From Ensifer sp. BR816 (GTDB lineage Bacteria > Pseudomonadota > Alphaproteobacteria > Rhizobiales > Rhizobiaceae): a DNA stretch of 64,000 bases. How positions within the stretch are numbered: the first letter of the stretch is position 1; each line of letters opens with the position of its first letter. The stretch is taken from assembly GCF_000378985.1 (NCBI RefSeq), contig NZ_KB905371.1, positions 186,001 through 250,000 of the forward strand. Direction: 5' to 3'. Of this stretch, positions 33,356 through 42,405 are shown one piece after another. The notes beneath the pieces were generated by a model. It ran no database searches. It was not told the origin of the DNA and saw only the letters and a list, made by a program, of their open reading frames with translations. A program made the translations under genes and the position numbers.

Positions 33356-35049
33356 TGTCAATCGGCACTGAACTTTGGCTCTGACGCAGGTTTGGTGCAA
33401 TTCGCTCATGTCGCGCCAATCAGGCGGGCTTGAAGAAGATCAAGCTTTCCGCGTCCGTACATCTGGCGTTTCACCAGCTTGAGCTTGGTGATCTGCCCCT
33501 CGGTTTGTCCATTGGACCACGGCGAGACGATGGCTGCCCGGACCGCCTGAATGTCTTTCGCCACGCCGTTGCCAAAGGAGGAAACCAGACTGTCGCGGGC
33601 GCGGTCGATCCACGAGGTGAGCTGGTCTTCCGTTTTGCGCCGGATCATCAGATGGAAGTCGGCAACGACATCGCGAGCCGCGACGAGCAAGGGAACACCG
33701 CTTTCGATCGCGGCGATGGTGACGGTCTCGGATTTCGTCAGGTTGTCTCTGCTGGTTGTCAAAAGGCGGGCGATCGTTCGGGCGGAGGGAGTGCGGGTCA
33801 ACGATTCCGCATCCGCCTTGTCGGCCCGCTTCCGTCGTGTGGCCCATTCACTCACGACCCGGCGCGAACCACGAAAGCCCAGGGTTCTCAACCGCCGCCA
33901 TAGCTCTGTGCCGTTCCGCTTGCCGGCAGCCCATTGCGCGTCGAGCCATTCGAGATAGGGCTCCAAGGAGCTTTCTCTGGACCGAAAGACATCGTTTCGT
34001 TGCCCTCTGAGCACTTGGCGGACCAAGCCGCGGCTATGACCGGTACGGCGCACAATCTCCTTGATCGTGACACCGTCCTTTGCCAGCGCAATGATGGCCG
34101 CGTTGGTCTGTTCGCGCCGGAGATAGCCTTCGTATTGTAGGCGTTCGGCCGCTGTCAGAAGCTTGGGATTGACGCGCGTTGCTCCGAGAGTCTTGCGGAT
34201 TTGCCGCATCGATTTGCGGACGGCGTCCAGGAACGCACGGCTTGCATTCTCCATCAAATGCCATCGATCAGCGACCTGCACTGCATCGGGCAATGCCCTT
34301 GCGGCCGCCAGCCCGTAAGCGCCGCCACGATCGCGGGCAATGATTTGGATTTGGGCATTCTGCCGCAGCCAAGCTTCCGCCGTCGCCGGCTCGCGGTCCG
34401 GCAGCAGACGGACCGGCCGCCGACGCTCCAGGTCACACACGATCGTGCCGTAGCGATGATTGCGCCGCCAGGCCCAGTCGTCGATGCCAATCACCAAGGG
34501 CGGGGTCGACGGCGGTAGTCCTTGCCTGCGGATCACGCGGAGCAAGGTGTCATTGCTGACGGGAAGCATGAGCCGCTGGGCAAAATGCGCCGCCGGGCGT
34601 CTACCAAGCGCAAGCGCCAAATGGTGGACGAGATGCTCAAGACGCCCCGTTCGTCTGGCATATGGCAGTAGCACATCGCCAAACCGCTCAGCGAAAATCT
34701 GTCTGCCGCAGAGCACGGCGTCGCAAGCGAACCTCCGAGTGCGCACGAGCAGTCTGCCGCGCTTGCCCGATAGGGGCAGGTCCGCGACCTCGCGGCAATA
34801 GCGACTTCGAACCGTTCGCGATATCCGTCCGCATGCCGGACACGCCGCGGTGGCGCACGCTCGGGAAAGCAGCATGCAGGTCTCATCGCCAATGTGGGTG
34901 ATGCGTTCGACGATAAAGCCTGCCGGGACCAAATCAGAGGGGCGAAACCCCGTGCTCATCATACTGATTCCTTTGTGGAAACCAGCACCACAGCATAGTT
35001 ACAACTGCATCAAAACTGAGTCAGAGCCAAATTTGCATGCCGGTTCACA
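33356..35049 (-). mobile_element. Complete ISL3-family insertion sequence
   Basis: The left end starts TGTCAATCGGCACTGAACTT and the right end, read inward from 35049, starts TGTGAACCGGCATGCAAATT. Both continue TTGGCTCTGAC.CAG, so the inverted repeats match over about 37 bp with mismatches. Runs of five to six G on the plus strand flank both ends and may be the duplicated target. Confidence 0.82.
33406..34962 (-). CDS. ISL3-family transposase
   Basis: An intact 518-residue transposase. The N-terminal zinc finger reads CATAACPACGRISRTVRSRY (four-Cys type). The core carries VIGIDDWAWRRNHRYGTIV (first Asp), IQIIARDRGGAYGLAA and VQVADRWHLMEN (second Asp region), and the C-terminus SPWSNGQTEGQITKLKLVKR (Glu), which are the hallmarks of ISL3 transposases. 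The internal helix-turn-helix GVTIKEIVRRTGHSRGLVRQ is also typical. No frameshift, so the copy could be active. It is the same orientation as the downstream regulator genes but has no link with them. Confidence 0.93.
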   Translation of the reverse strand: MMSTGFRPSDLVPAGFIVERITHIGDETCMLLSRACATAACPACGRISRTVRSRYCREVADLPLSGKRGRLLVRTRRFACDAVLCGRQIFAERFGDVLLPYARRTGRLEHLVHHLALALGRRPAAHFAQRLMLPVSNDTLLRVIRRQGLPPSTPPLVIGIDDWAWRRNHRYGTIVCDLERRRPVRLLPDREPATAEAWLRQNAQIQIIARDRGGAYGLAAARALPDAVQVADRWHLMENASRAFLDAVRKSMRQIRKTLGATRVNPKLLTAAERLQYEGYLRREQTNAAIIALAKDGVTIKEIVRRTGHSRGLVRQVLRGQRNDVFRSRESSLEPYLEWLDAQWAAGKRNGTELWRRLRTLGFRGSRRVVSEWATRRKRADKADAESLTRTPSARTIARLLTTSRDNLTKSETVTIAAIESGVPLLVAARDVVADFHLMIRRKTEDQLTSWIDRARDSLVSSFGNGVAKDIQAVRAAIVSPWSNGQTEGQITKLKLVKRQMYGRGKLDLLQARLIGAT

Positions 35050-35373
35050 GGGGGGTATTGAACCAGTCCGACATGCAGCTCCGCGCGGCCACCGGCCGCC
35101 CGTAATAGTGTTGTGATGGCAAACTATCCCTGACGGGGCAGTGGACGATCTCGGTCAAGGGTCTCGCTTCCGCTCCTTTGCAAGGTTGAGGTAATCTACC
35201 AGTGCGATTTCGAGCCTCAGTGCTCAAGGCGGAAAGCGTCAACAAGCCGAAGTGAGGACCTCGCCCCTGCTGGGCATGGTGGCCCTCGCGAGAGGCCACA
35301 GCCAATTTAGCACTGTATGACCGATACAGAGCCGAAAAGTAGCAGCTGGTCCTCAAGGTGCCTAAATGACTAA
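35050..35373. other. Unassigned stretch between ISL3 and terminator
   Basis: About 320 bp without a recognisable gene on either strand. Low-information ORFs only. Confidence 0.45.
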
Positions 35374-35411
35374 AGCCCGCTGGCCAAACACCGTTACTAA
35401 GCCAGCGGGCT
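35374..35411 (-). terminator. Hairpin downstream of the first GlxA-type gene
   Basis: AGCCCGCTGGC (35374-35384) and GCCAGCGGGCT (35401-35411) form a perfect 11-bp GC-rich stem with a 16-nt loop, 24 bp after the stop of the minus-strand regulator gene. It is placed as a rho-independent-type terminator, though the T-run after it is weak. Confidence 0.7.
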
Positions 35412-35434
35412 CCCTTGGGAGGGATAGCTTTAAG

Positions 35435-36547
35435 TCAAGCGCTCAGTGGCCGCGATGTTGTACGAGGGCTACCAATCCAAGGGGCGCATGACCGCCTCGT
35501 TTCGGTGGGGGTCATGCCAAAGTATTCGCGGAAGCACTTTGAGAAGTGGGATGTCGAAACGAAGCCGCAAGCCACGGCAATGTCGATGAGCGGTAGTTGG
35601 GTTTGCTCAATCAGCTGTCTGGCTCGGTCGAGTCGCAATCGAAGATAGAACTTTGATGGCGAAGAGCGAACATGGCTCATAAAGAGGCGCTCAAGCTGTC
35701 GACGTGAGACCTTCAGTCGGCAAGCGACGCTCTGCAGCTCGATCGGTTCGTTGATGTTCTGCTCCATCATGCGAATGGCCTCGACCAACTTGTCATTAAC
35801 TCCTCCGAGTGCCAGCCAAGCGGACATCATTTGCCGGCTGGCTCCATTCCTTGGTCTGACGCCGACATTGTGTCTGCACAATTGCTCTGTAAACGCTCGA
35901 CCTACCTCGCGCTCGATCACCCGGATCGCTAGATCGAAGGCGGCTAGTTCGCCCGCACAAGTCCATACTCCATCATCCTCGACGAAGATTGCATCGCTTG
36001 CTTTTGGTCCATTGAATGTTTCGACGAATGCAGCCAGTTTAGTCCAATGGATGGTGCAGAACGTGTCCTCAAGAACACCGGCTTGAGCGAGCAACCAAGT
36101 CGCATTTCCTAGTGCAACGACTGGCACCTTCTGACGCCTAAGGAGACGGATGGTCCTCGACAACTCAAATGAGCACTGAGTCTCTGGACCGGAACCCGCT
36201 GTTAGAACAACAAAATCTATTCGCGACGAAAATGCTGGCCCCGGCTTGACCTCCGAGAAGCTCTTGGTGACGGATCTTTCGAACCCGAGACTGCAGGTAA
36301 CCGGATTTCCACCATCGCTGGCAAACACCCATCTAAAGAGTTTCTTACCCGAGATTGAGTTCGCGTCTTTAAAGGGGGACAAGAAGGCCGTCAGCCCTAA
36401 CATTGAGAAACCCGGCAACAGAAAAATTGCAATGGTCGTTGCTTGTCCATCGGGTTTGGTTTGAACAGCTTCGTCGTTGGGCACAAGTTGACTGGGCCCA
36501 GTTGGCAATACGTCGAAGTTGGCGTCACAATCCCATATCTTACGCAT
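35435..36547 (-). CDS. GlxA-family regulator (DJ-1/PfpI + AraC HTH), copy 1
   Basis: Domains in order: a DJ-1/PfpI-like sensor (IAIFLLPGFSMLGLTAFLSP to about residue 200, with VALGNATWLLAQAGVL at the position of the usual nucleophile-elbow sequence, where the normal Gly-x-Cys has become GNA) and an AraC-type double HTH (LQSVACRLKVSRRQLERLFM and LPLIDIAVACGFVSTSHFSK). GlxA-type proteins include GbdR, CdhR and ArgR-like regulators of glycine betaine, carnitine and amino-acid catabolism, usually activators. The position downstream of the betaine gene run suits that role. An in-frame ATG at 36655 would add 36 residues that do not resemble the family. Confidence 0.87.
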   Translation of the reverse strand: MRKIWDCDANFDVLPTGPSQLVPNDEAVQTKPDGQATTIAIFLLPGFSMLGLTAFLSPFKDANSISGKKLFRWVFASDGGNPVTCSLGFERSVTKSFSEVKPGPAFSSRIDFVVLTAGSGPETQCSFELSRTIRLLRRQKVPVVALGNATWLLAQAGVLEDTFCTIHWTKLAAFVETFNGPKASDAIFVEDDGVWTCAGELAAFDLAIRVIEREVGRAFTEQLCRHNVGVRPRNGASRQMMSAWLALGGVNDKLVEAIRMMEQNINEPIELQSVACRLKVSRRQLERLFMSHVRSSPSKFYLRLRLDRARQLIEQTQLPLIDIAVACGFVSTSHFSKCFREYFGMTPTETRRSCAPWIGSPRTTSRPLSA

Positions 36548-36817
36548 GGTAGAATCCGTTAGGTTGTGAACTTCGGCTGGCGGCACTCTGAGCAGGTCGA
36601 CCACGGCGTTTGACTCTCGTGCTTGCCTAGGGCAAACGTGCAAATCCACTGTCATCCTTGGGACTTTCTCCGAACGCTAGAGGAAATGCATCGTTTAGAG
36701 GCGTGCTGCGCCGGTTTTGTTTCCCTATTGTGAGAGTAAAGAATGGCCTAAAATTCAATGGTTTCAACGTCACAAATTGTAAGAGGACCGATAAGGAAAT
36801 ATTATAGAAATGGCACA

Positions 36818-37801
36818 TCATGCCTTCTGGGGCGGATTGTTCTTCCGCCATGTCGTCGGTGTCTCACCATACATCTTGCGGAAGGCTCTTCCGAAATGCG
36901 AGACAGTTTCGAATCCGACTTCGACCGCCACATCGATCAACAGAGCGTCGCCCTGTTTCAGGAGTTGTTTGGCTCGCTCGAGACGCACTCGTTTGTACAT
37001 AACCGCCGGAGAACTGTTGACCTCGTTGAGGAACAGTCGCTCAAGTTGCCGTCGCGAAATACCAAGGGCTGCGGCAAGCTCAGCTATGGTCAATGTTTGC
37101 TCAAGATTTCGCTCCATCATCCCCAGTGCAGCTACGACTCGAGGATCGCTCGCGTCTGTCGAGCGCGGCCGCCGAGATGCCGCAGATTCTGCGCCCGGCA
37201 CCTCATCGATCTGCAGCACGGCGAGTGCGTTTCGTTCAGCAGCTTCGCCGATGTGCCGTCTAACTAGCTCGGCAGCAAGGTCCGCGGTGCGGATGCCTCC
37301 CGCACACGACCCCCGCGCGGCCTCCAAACTGTATGTCCTGTCAGCGCTAACCTGAAGCTCAGGGAAACGGCGTCGAAAGTCATCGCAATAATGCCAACTG
37401 ACGCAGGTCTCATGACCTCTTAAGAGATCCGCCTGGGCCAAGATGAAAGTTCCGGTGCAGATCCCGACAAGTGGCACTCCCTTAGCGGCCGCGTCGCGCA
37501 AATAACTGAAGGTCATACTGTCCACGGCGGTGAGTTTTGACAGAGGTCCACCGACAATGACGAGATAGTCGAATTCCGCTGGGTCAGAGAACAGGATTGT
37601 CGGTGAAACCGGTATACCGCAACTAGAGAATATTGGCTTGCGAGACGTCGAAAGCACTGCCCAGTCCGCATTAACACGCCTTGGCCGGTCTGTTTCGCCG
37701 CTGGCCAGTCTGAGCGTGTCGATGAACAAGGCAAACGAGGTTAGAGTGAATGAACGGGCAAGAATAAAACCAATCTTAAGCGCGACAGACCTCCGCCTCA
37801 T
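36818..37801 (-). CDS. GlxA-family regulator, copy 2
   Basis: 327 residues, normal for the family. The sensor domain starts VALKIGFILARSFTLTSFAL and includes FDYLVIVGGPLS and VGICTGTFILAQADLLRGHE, keeping the Gly-Ile-Cys-Thr-Gly elbow that copy 1 has lost, then VSWHYCDDFRRRFPEL. The AraC HTH follows: AELAAALGISRRQLERLFLN and ALLIDVAVEVGFETVSHFGR. GbdR-like proteins bind glycine betaine or dimethylglycine in such a domain. It is transcribed toward copy 1, 163-270 bp apart. The two differ enough to recognise different ligands. The longer ORF start at 37894 adds 31 residues without family resemblance. Confidence 0.9.
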   Translation of the reverse strand: MRRRSVALKIGFILARSFTLTSFALFIDTLRLASGETDRPRRVNADWAVLSTSRKPIFSSCGIPVSPTILFSDPAEFDYLVIVGGPLSKLTAVDSMTFSYLRDAAAKGVPLVGICTGTFILAQADLLRGHETCVSWHYCDDFRRRFPELQVSADRTYSLEAARGSCAGGIRTADLAAELVRRHIGEAAERNALAVLQIDEVPGAESAASRRPRSTDASDPRVVAALGMMERNLEQTLTIAELAAALGISRRQLERLFLNEVNSSPAVMYKRVRLERAKQLLKQGDALLIDVAVEVGFETVSHFGRAFRKMYGETPTTWRKNNPPQKA

Positions 37802-38253
37802 TGCAACAGTTTTCCTGCGGATATACCGGGGCGAGCACACCGTCACCCACGATTCAAAGAATTCGCTAAGGCGCGATGCAGATTCTAGCGCCACCCTCGC
37901 TCTGGATCGGAGTAAATGAAAGCAACATTAATCACACATGACCAGCAGCTGATGGCGTCGTTCTTCAATTTCTTGACAAAGACTCCGCGAAAGCAGTCGG
38001 CCGGAACTCAGCACCCATCGTTTTCAGGTCCCGGCGAAGGCTGGATGAGCAGGCTTCGATACTAATCATACACAGTGACGCAACGTTGCCCGAAGAATGA
38101 TGCCGCTACTACTACGCCCACACCGCCAAGTGCTCAGCCATATCAAGACGGCTTATACTAAGCGCATCCATGGACGGCTCTTTCGCACGTTACTTCGACA
38201 GCCTTGGCACATTGCGACGGCGGGAGCGAGGCCGTCGACCATATCAGATTACC
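37802..38253. other. Non-coding stretch between GlxA copy 2 and tautomerase
   Basis: About 450 bp. The part nearest 37800 should hold the promoter of GlxA copy 2. I recognise no gene and no strong hairpin. A plus-strand ORF from 38097 looks random. Confidence 0.5.
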
Positions 38254-38436
38254 TCACATCCTCGACCAAAGCTTACCTCCGGTCGCCCAGTTGTTTGGCT
38301 CATACTCATCAAAGACCACATGGATCTGCTCTGGTCTTAAGTTCATCTTTTCACAAAACAGTTTGGTTATCTCAGCAACCAGATCTGCTTTCTTATCATC
38401 GTCTGACTTGAAAGTTTCGACATGAATAACAGGCAT
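38254..38436 (-). CDS. Small tautomerase-superfamily protein (4-oxalocrotonate type)
   Basis: 60 residues starting MPVIHVETFKSDDDKKADLV. After removal of Met the catalytic N-terminal Pro is exposed, as required for 4-oxalocrotonate tautomerase-like enzymes, which work as hexamers of such short chains. LVAEITKLFCEKMNLRPEQI and VVFDEYEPNNWATGGKLW fit the rest of the fold (WATGGKL close to the end is typical). It follows the epimerase gene by 53 bp on the same strand, so it probably handles an enol/keto or dehydro intermediate of the same pathway (inference). Confidence 0.85.
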   Translation of the reverse strand: MPVIHVETFKSDDDKKADLVAEITKLFCEKMNLRPEQIHVVFDEYEPNNWATGGKLWSRM

Positions 38437-38470
38437 GGCTTACTCCTTGGTTGAAGGTTAGACCTTGAGA

Positions 38471-38483
38471 GGCGCTAAGCGCC
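38471..38483 (-). promoter_or_regulatory. Short hairpin between epimerase and tautomerase genes
   Basis: GGCGCT-A-AGCGCC is a perfect 6-bp stem in the intercistronic gap. Probably too short to stop transcription; may adjust mRNA decay. Confidence 0.35.
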
Positions 38484-38489
38484 GTTCAT

Positions 38490-39593
38490 TCAAAACTCTG
38501 CAATGGGAGCGCCAAACGTCGCCTCATCGACCTCCAGACCGAGTCCGGGACCGGTCGGAAGCGAGATGTGGCCGTCTGTTATGCGAATTGGGTTCTTGGG
38601 ATCATAGTGACTTTCGTCAGAAATCTTATTCACCCAACTGCAGCCCTCGAATAGATTTGGCCTCACTGTGGCCCCAAGGTGGATGCATGCCGCCCCAGTG
38701 ATATCGCCACCCCAACTATCATCACTAGTATGCGGCAGAGAACGAGCTTCGCAGATGTCTCGGAAAGTGGCCATGGGCTTCAAGCCTCCGATCCGGGTAA
38801 CCTTCATTCCAAAGCCATCGCACAGACCGGTGCCAATGGCCTGAACAACTGTGTTAAGGTCAACACCACTCTCATCTATGTAGATCGGATGCTGCACTCT
38901 GGAACGTAAAGCGGCAATTTCCTCGAGAGTATTGCAGGGTTGTTCAAGTACGAACGGAAGATCACTGCACTGTTGACTCAGAAACAGCGCGTCTCGCATG
39001 GTCAGGCTTCTATTTCCATCGACTGCCCAGCGCACGCCCTTTTTCAGGACCTCACCAACCTTCCGGATCACCTCGATATCCTGCTCGACTGGACGTCCCC
39101 CAATCTTCGTTTGGATTCGGACATATCCCCCAGCCTGGGCCTCATTTACAGATCGTACTACTTCGTCAGCATCGCCAACCCCGACGAAAAAGTAAAACGG
39201 AACACGCTCCGTTGCTGCGCCTCCCAGCAGGTCTGCTACCCGCATTCCTGTACTCTTCCCAAGCAGATCGTGCGCCGCTATATCAAACGCCGCCTTCGCA
39301 TAAGAATGTCCGTTCAACAGTGAATTCATCTTGCGATGCAGGAGCACTGGGTTAACGTGCGCACCGATCAGATTTGGGCCCATTTCCATGATTGCCGCTC
39401 GTGCTCCCAGAGTGTGGCTTGGGGCGTAAGTCGGGCCAATTGGACAGGTTTCGCCCCAGCCAATCCCGCCGGAATCTGAAATGACCTGCACAATTGTAGA
39501 GTCGAGCTCTGAAAGCGTAGCCTGTCCAACAGTGACCTTTCCTTCCGGAACCGGAAGACTTTTTTTGAAAACTCGGATGCGCTTTATCTTCAT
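38490..39593 (-). CDS. Enolase-superfamily epimerase, HpbD-like (betaine epimerase)
   Basis: 367 residues from [20 protein letters not shown], close in pattern to 4-hydroxyproline betaine 2-epimerase/proline betaine racemase (HpbD) of the muconate-lactonizing group. Catalytic and metal residues visible: the first lysine region in [12 protein letters not shown], metal ligands in [11 protein letters not shown] (Asp), PFVLEQPC (Glu) and [11 protein letters not shown] (Asp/Glu), and the second catalytic Lys in [14 protein letters not shown]. The N-terminal capping domain contains [20 protein letters not shown]. These enzymes abstract the alpha proton of proline-type betaines. Its place between MttB and a tautomerase, downstream of a ProVXW transporter, supports a betaine substrate. 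Other dipeptide or sugar acid epimerase functions remain possible. Confidence 0.83.
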   Translation of the reverse strand: MKIKRIRVFKKSLPVPEGKVTVGQATLSELDSTIVQVISDSGGIGWGETCPIGPTYAPSHTLGARAAIMEMGPNLIGAHVNPVLLHRKMNSLLNGHSYAKAAFDIAAHDLLGKSTGMRVADLLGGAATERVPFYFFVGVGDADEVVRSVNEAQAGGYVRIQTKIGGRPVEQDIEVIRKVGEVLKKGVRWAVDGNRSLTMRDALFLSQQCSDLPFVLEQPCNTLEEIAALRSRVQHPIYIDESGVDLNTVVQAIGTGLCDGFGMKVTRIGGLKPMATFRDICEARSLPHTSDDSWGGDITGAACIHLGATVRPNLFEGCSWVNKISDESHYDPKNPIRITDGHISLPTGPGLGLEVDEATFGAPIAEF

Positions 39594-39655
39594 GATGCCC
39601 GCCAGGAGTTGCGCGATTAGCCTTCGGTTGAGACGCCGGTGCATTGAATCCCTGT

Positions 39656-41176
39656 CTAGATGACAGCGTCGCCTACTTCGAGCTCTCTTCGGCTAATGAA
39701 ATCTAAGAGGGCTTCGTCGATAGCCTCATCAAGTTTCGGATGCTCATATTCCCTGAGCGCTCGCTGGGCCGCCTCAAGGCCCCGAGTGTTGGCGTCCTTC
39801 GCCCCAGCAGCCATCCATTGTTCGTAGCTGTCGTCGTTCATCAGATCGGGTACGATGAAAGCACTCTCAAAATTCTTCAGTGTGTAATCTGTGCCCAAGT
39901 AATGCTGACCTGGCTCGCTTTGGCGGATAGCTTCCATAACCTCATCGAGTTCTCGCTTATTCAGGCCTTGACCCAGCTTGTGGAACATTACCATTTGCTC
40001 GGCGTCCAGCATGAATTTGCTGTAGCTCTGAGTTAGCGCGCCCTCCAAATACCCGGTCGTAGACAGTACGAAGTTCGCGCCAGCCATGAGCACGCCGTAC
40101 ATATTCCGAGCTGCCTCGTAACCTGCCTGCGCGTCAACGGCTTTCGAACTCGTATTCATACCGCTGCATCGCCAGGGCAGCTTATAATATCTCGCTAACT
40201 GCCCGACCAGCATATTCATGTGGCAGATCTCCGGCGTTCCCGCCATCGGGGCACCACTCTTCATGTTGACAGTTGCCAGCCACTGTCCATAGACAGCTGG
40301 CGCTCCGGGGCGAACCAACTGTGAGAACGCAACGCCTGCAAGTGCTTCAGCGTTGAGTTGGGCGACCGCAGCCAACGTGCTAGCTGGCGTGCTAGCGCCC
40401 CCGAGCACGAAAGGGGTAAACAGGATTGCTTGGTTGCTCGCTGCGTAAACCTTAACCGCATCCAGCATCGTGGCATCCCACACAAGTGGGGAGTTGCAAT
40501 TCGCAATCGACGTCATCACAGTGTTATTGTGTACGAACTCGTCGCCGAATACGATTTTGGCCATCGCCACAGTGTCTTCTGCCCTCTCGCGGGAGGTAAC
40601 CGCACCCATGAACGGCTTATCCGAATAGCGGATTAGACTGTAGTTCATATGCAGGTGCCGTTTTGGCACCGCAATGTCCATAGGTTCACAAAGAACCCCA
40701 CCTGTCATGTGCATTGCGGGCGATTGGTAGGCAAGCTTTGCAAAATTAACAAAGTCGGCGATCGTCGAGTTTCGGCGCTTACCTTCCAGGTCCAATACAT
40801 TGGGAGACCCGTAAGCCGGGATGAAGATGCTTTTCTTACCGCCGAGCGTGACCGAACGCTCCGGATTGCGAGCATGCATCGTATAGGATTCAGGAGCCTT
40901 GTGAACAAGTTCTAGGAGGTGATTTCTGTCAATTCTCACTCGCTGACCTGTGACGTCCGCACCAGAAGCTGTCCAGAGCGCGATCGACTCATCATCGCGG
41001 AATTCAATGCCAATTTCTTCAAGAATTTGCATTGAGTAATTATGCAGCCTAAGTAATTCGTCGTGATCCAAAAGGTCAAGGTAAGGGATTCCGCGCTCCA
41101 TGGGCGGCAACCACCTCAACGTGTTTTCAGATCGTGCCTTTTGCCGAGCGTCCCGCCCGCCTGCTCTTCTTGACAT
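39656..41176 (-). CDS. Trimethylamine methyltransferase (MttB) superfamily protein, non-pyrrolysine, copy 1
   Basis: A 506-residue TIM-barrel methyltransferase of the COG5598 group. Regions shared with copy 2 at 58.3 kb include [54 protein letters not shown] and [16 protein letters not shown]. Archaeal MttB reads an amber codon as pyrrolysine; here the frame has no internal TAG and runs uninterrupted, so it belongs to the Pyl-free branch (MtgB, MtpB, MtcB) that demethylates glycine betaine, proline betaine or carnitine by transfer to a corrinoid protein. It sits between the betaine transporter (109 bp upstream) and the HpbD-like epimerase. The corrinoid protein it needs is not encoded in the window. 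Confidence 0.9.
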   Translation of the reverse strand: MSRRAGGRDARQKARSENTLRWLPPMERGIPYLDLLDHDELLRLHNYSMQILEEIGIEFRDDESIALWTASGADVTGQRVRIDRNHLLELVHKAPESYTMHARNPERSVTLGGKKSIFIPAYGSPNVLDLEGKRRNSTIADFVNFAKLAYQSPAMHMTGGVLCEPMDIAVPKRHLHMNYSLIRYSDKPFMGAVTSRERAEDTVAMAKIVFGDEFVHNNTVMTSIANCNSPLVWDATMLDAVKVYAASNQAILFTPFVLGGASTPASTLAAVAQLNAEALAGVAFSQLVRPGAPAVYGQWLATVNMKSGAPMAGTPEICHMNMLVGQLARYYKLPWRCSGMNTSSKAVDAQAGYEAARNMYGVLMAGANFVLSTTGYLEGALTQSYSKFMLDAEQMVMFHKLGQGLNKRELDEVMEAIRQSEPGQHYLGTDYTLKNFESAFIVPDLMNDDSYEQWMAAGAKDANTRGLEAAQRALREYEHPKLDEAIDEALLDFISRRELEVGDAVI

Positions 41177-41285
41177 GGTGATTTCTATCCCTAGTTATAG
41201 GTCAAATGGTGCAGCGAAATACGAGAAAAAACAAACAAGAAAAAGTGATGTACATTATGAGGTAGGGTTATATGCGTGCCATTAC

Positions 41286-42350
41286 TCAGGCCCGCTCTTC
41301 AATCCCTCGAAGCAGAAATGCGGTTGTAACCACGCCGACGTCTTTCCCTTCGCGATCCGAAACCACAACGGGGCCATTGCTGCTCTGATTCAAAACAGTC
41401 GCAAGCTCCTTGAGGTTGGCATCCAGAGCCAGCCGGCGAGCACCGACAAGTTCGTTTGCAGGAGCAGTCAAGGAGTATTCCGCAAGCGGTGCCATAACTG
41501 ACTCGGCGGTTAGGAGCTTCAAGCGACTGCTTCCTTCAACAAACTTCTCTACGTAAGGGTCTCGAGGCTTCGTGATAATCTCATCAGGAGATCCAATCTG
41601 AAGCATCTTTCCATCCTTCATCACGCCGATTCGATGTCCCAATCGAACCGCCTCGTCGAGGTCGTGGGTGATGAATACCGTCGTCTTGCGTAGCTTCATC
41701 GAAAGCTCGCGAAATTGGTCTTGCAGCTCTCGCCTAATCAGGGGGTCAAGCGCTGAGAACGGTTCGTCCATTAGCAAAATAGCTGGGTCTGCCGCCATCG
41801 CGCGCGCGAGCCCAACCCGCTGCTTCATGCCTCCAGACAATTCATCAGGATAGCGGTCACCCCAGCCTGACAAGTGAACCAAGGCAAGCTTCTCTTCCGC
41901 AATATCGTGCCGCTGTTTGGCCGGAATGTTACGCAACTCCAAACTCAGCGCGACATTGTCGCGAACGGTACGGTGAGGGAGAAGGGCCATGTTTTGGAAG
42001 ACCATGCCGATCGACTTAGCGCGCAGTTCGCGCATCTCGTTCTCGGATTTCTTGCTGATGTTCTCCCCGCCTATAACAATCTGCCCGGCAGTCGGATCAA
42101 TCAAGCGGTTCACGTGACGTACAAGGGTGGATTTTCCGCTGCCGGAAAGCCCCATCACACAGAAGATCTCGCCAGGCTCCACCTTGAAAGAGACGCCCGC
42201 TACCGCGACGACACAGCCATACCGTTCGAGCAAATCGGCCTTCGACACGCGACCATCTTGAATACACGTGAGGTCGTACCTGCGGTTCGACCCGAAGACT
42301 TTCCAAACGTCTTTAAATTCGATAGAGTGCGCTTCCAAGACCATCTCCAA
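41286..42350 (-). CDS. proV: Glycine betaine/proline betaine ABC transporter ATPase (ProV-like)
   Basis: A 354-residue ATPase with the ProV layout: Walker A GLSGSGKSTLVRHVNRL (near residue 70), Q-loop VFQNMALLPHRTV, signature ELSGGMKQRVGLARAMA, Walker B ILLMDEPFSALDPLIRRELQ, switch His in VFITHDLDEAVRLG, and a C-terminal CBS-like tail (ANLKELATVLNQSSNGPVVV) that in ProV/OpuA senses ionic strength. The gap from the binding-protein stop is 55 bp and contains a hairpin. It couples ATP hydrolysis to uptake through the ProW-like permease. MVLEAH (42344) is an alternative start. Confidence 0.92.
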   Translation of the reverse strand: MEMVLEAHSIEFKDVWKVFGSNRRYDLTCIQDGRVSKADLLERYGCVVAVAGVSFKVEPGEIFCVMGLSGSGKSTLVRHVNRLIDPTAGQIVIGGENISKKSENEMRELRAKSIGMVFQNMALLPHRTVRDNVALSLELRNIPAKQRHDIAEEKLALVHLSGWGDRYPDELSGGMKQRVGLARAMAADPAILLMDEPFSALDPLIRRELQDQFRELSMKLRKTTVFITHDLDEAVRLGHRIGVMKDGKMLQIGSPDEIITKPRDPYVEKFVEGSSRLKLLTAESVMAPLAEYSLTAPANELVGARRLALDANLKELATVLNQSSNGPVVVSDREGKDVGVVTTAFLLRGIEERA

Positions 42351-42361
42351 TGTTGGGAGGT

Positions 42362-42393
42362 TCGCCCGGCGATAGCCTGATGCCGCCGGGCGA
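42362..42393 (-). promoter_or_regulatory. Intercistronic hairpin between proX and proV
   Basis: TCGCCCGGCG and CGCCGGGCGA (10-bp perfect arms, 12-nt loop) lie in the 55-bp gap after the binding-protein gene. Such hairpins stabilise the upstream mRNA segment so the binding protein is made in excess over the ATPase. Inference from position. Confidence 0.72.
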
Positions 42394-42405
42394 TACTACT
42401 ACCGC

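Noticed and set aside
39656..41176. Possible pyrrolysine (amber) codon in the MttB genes
   Set aside because: Both MttB frames read through without an in-frame TAG, so they belong to the Pyl-free branch. No pyl genes are visible either.
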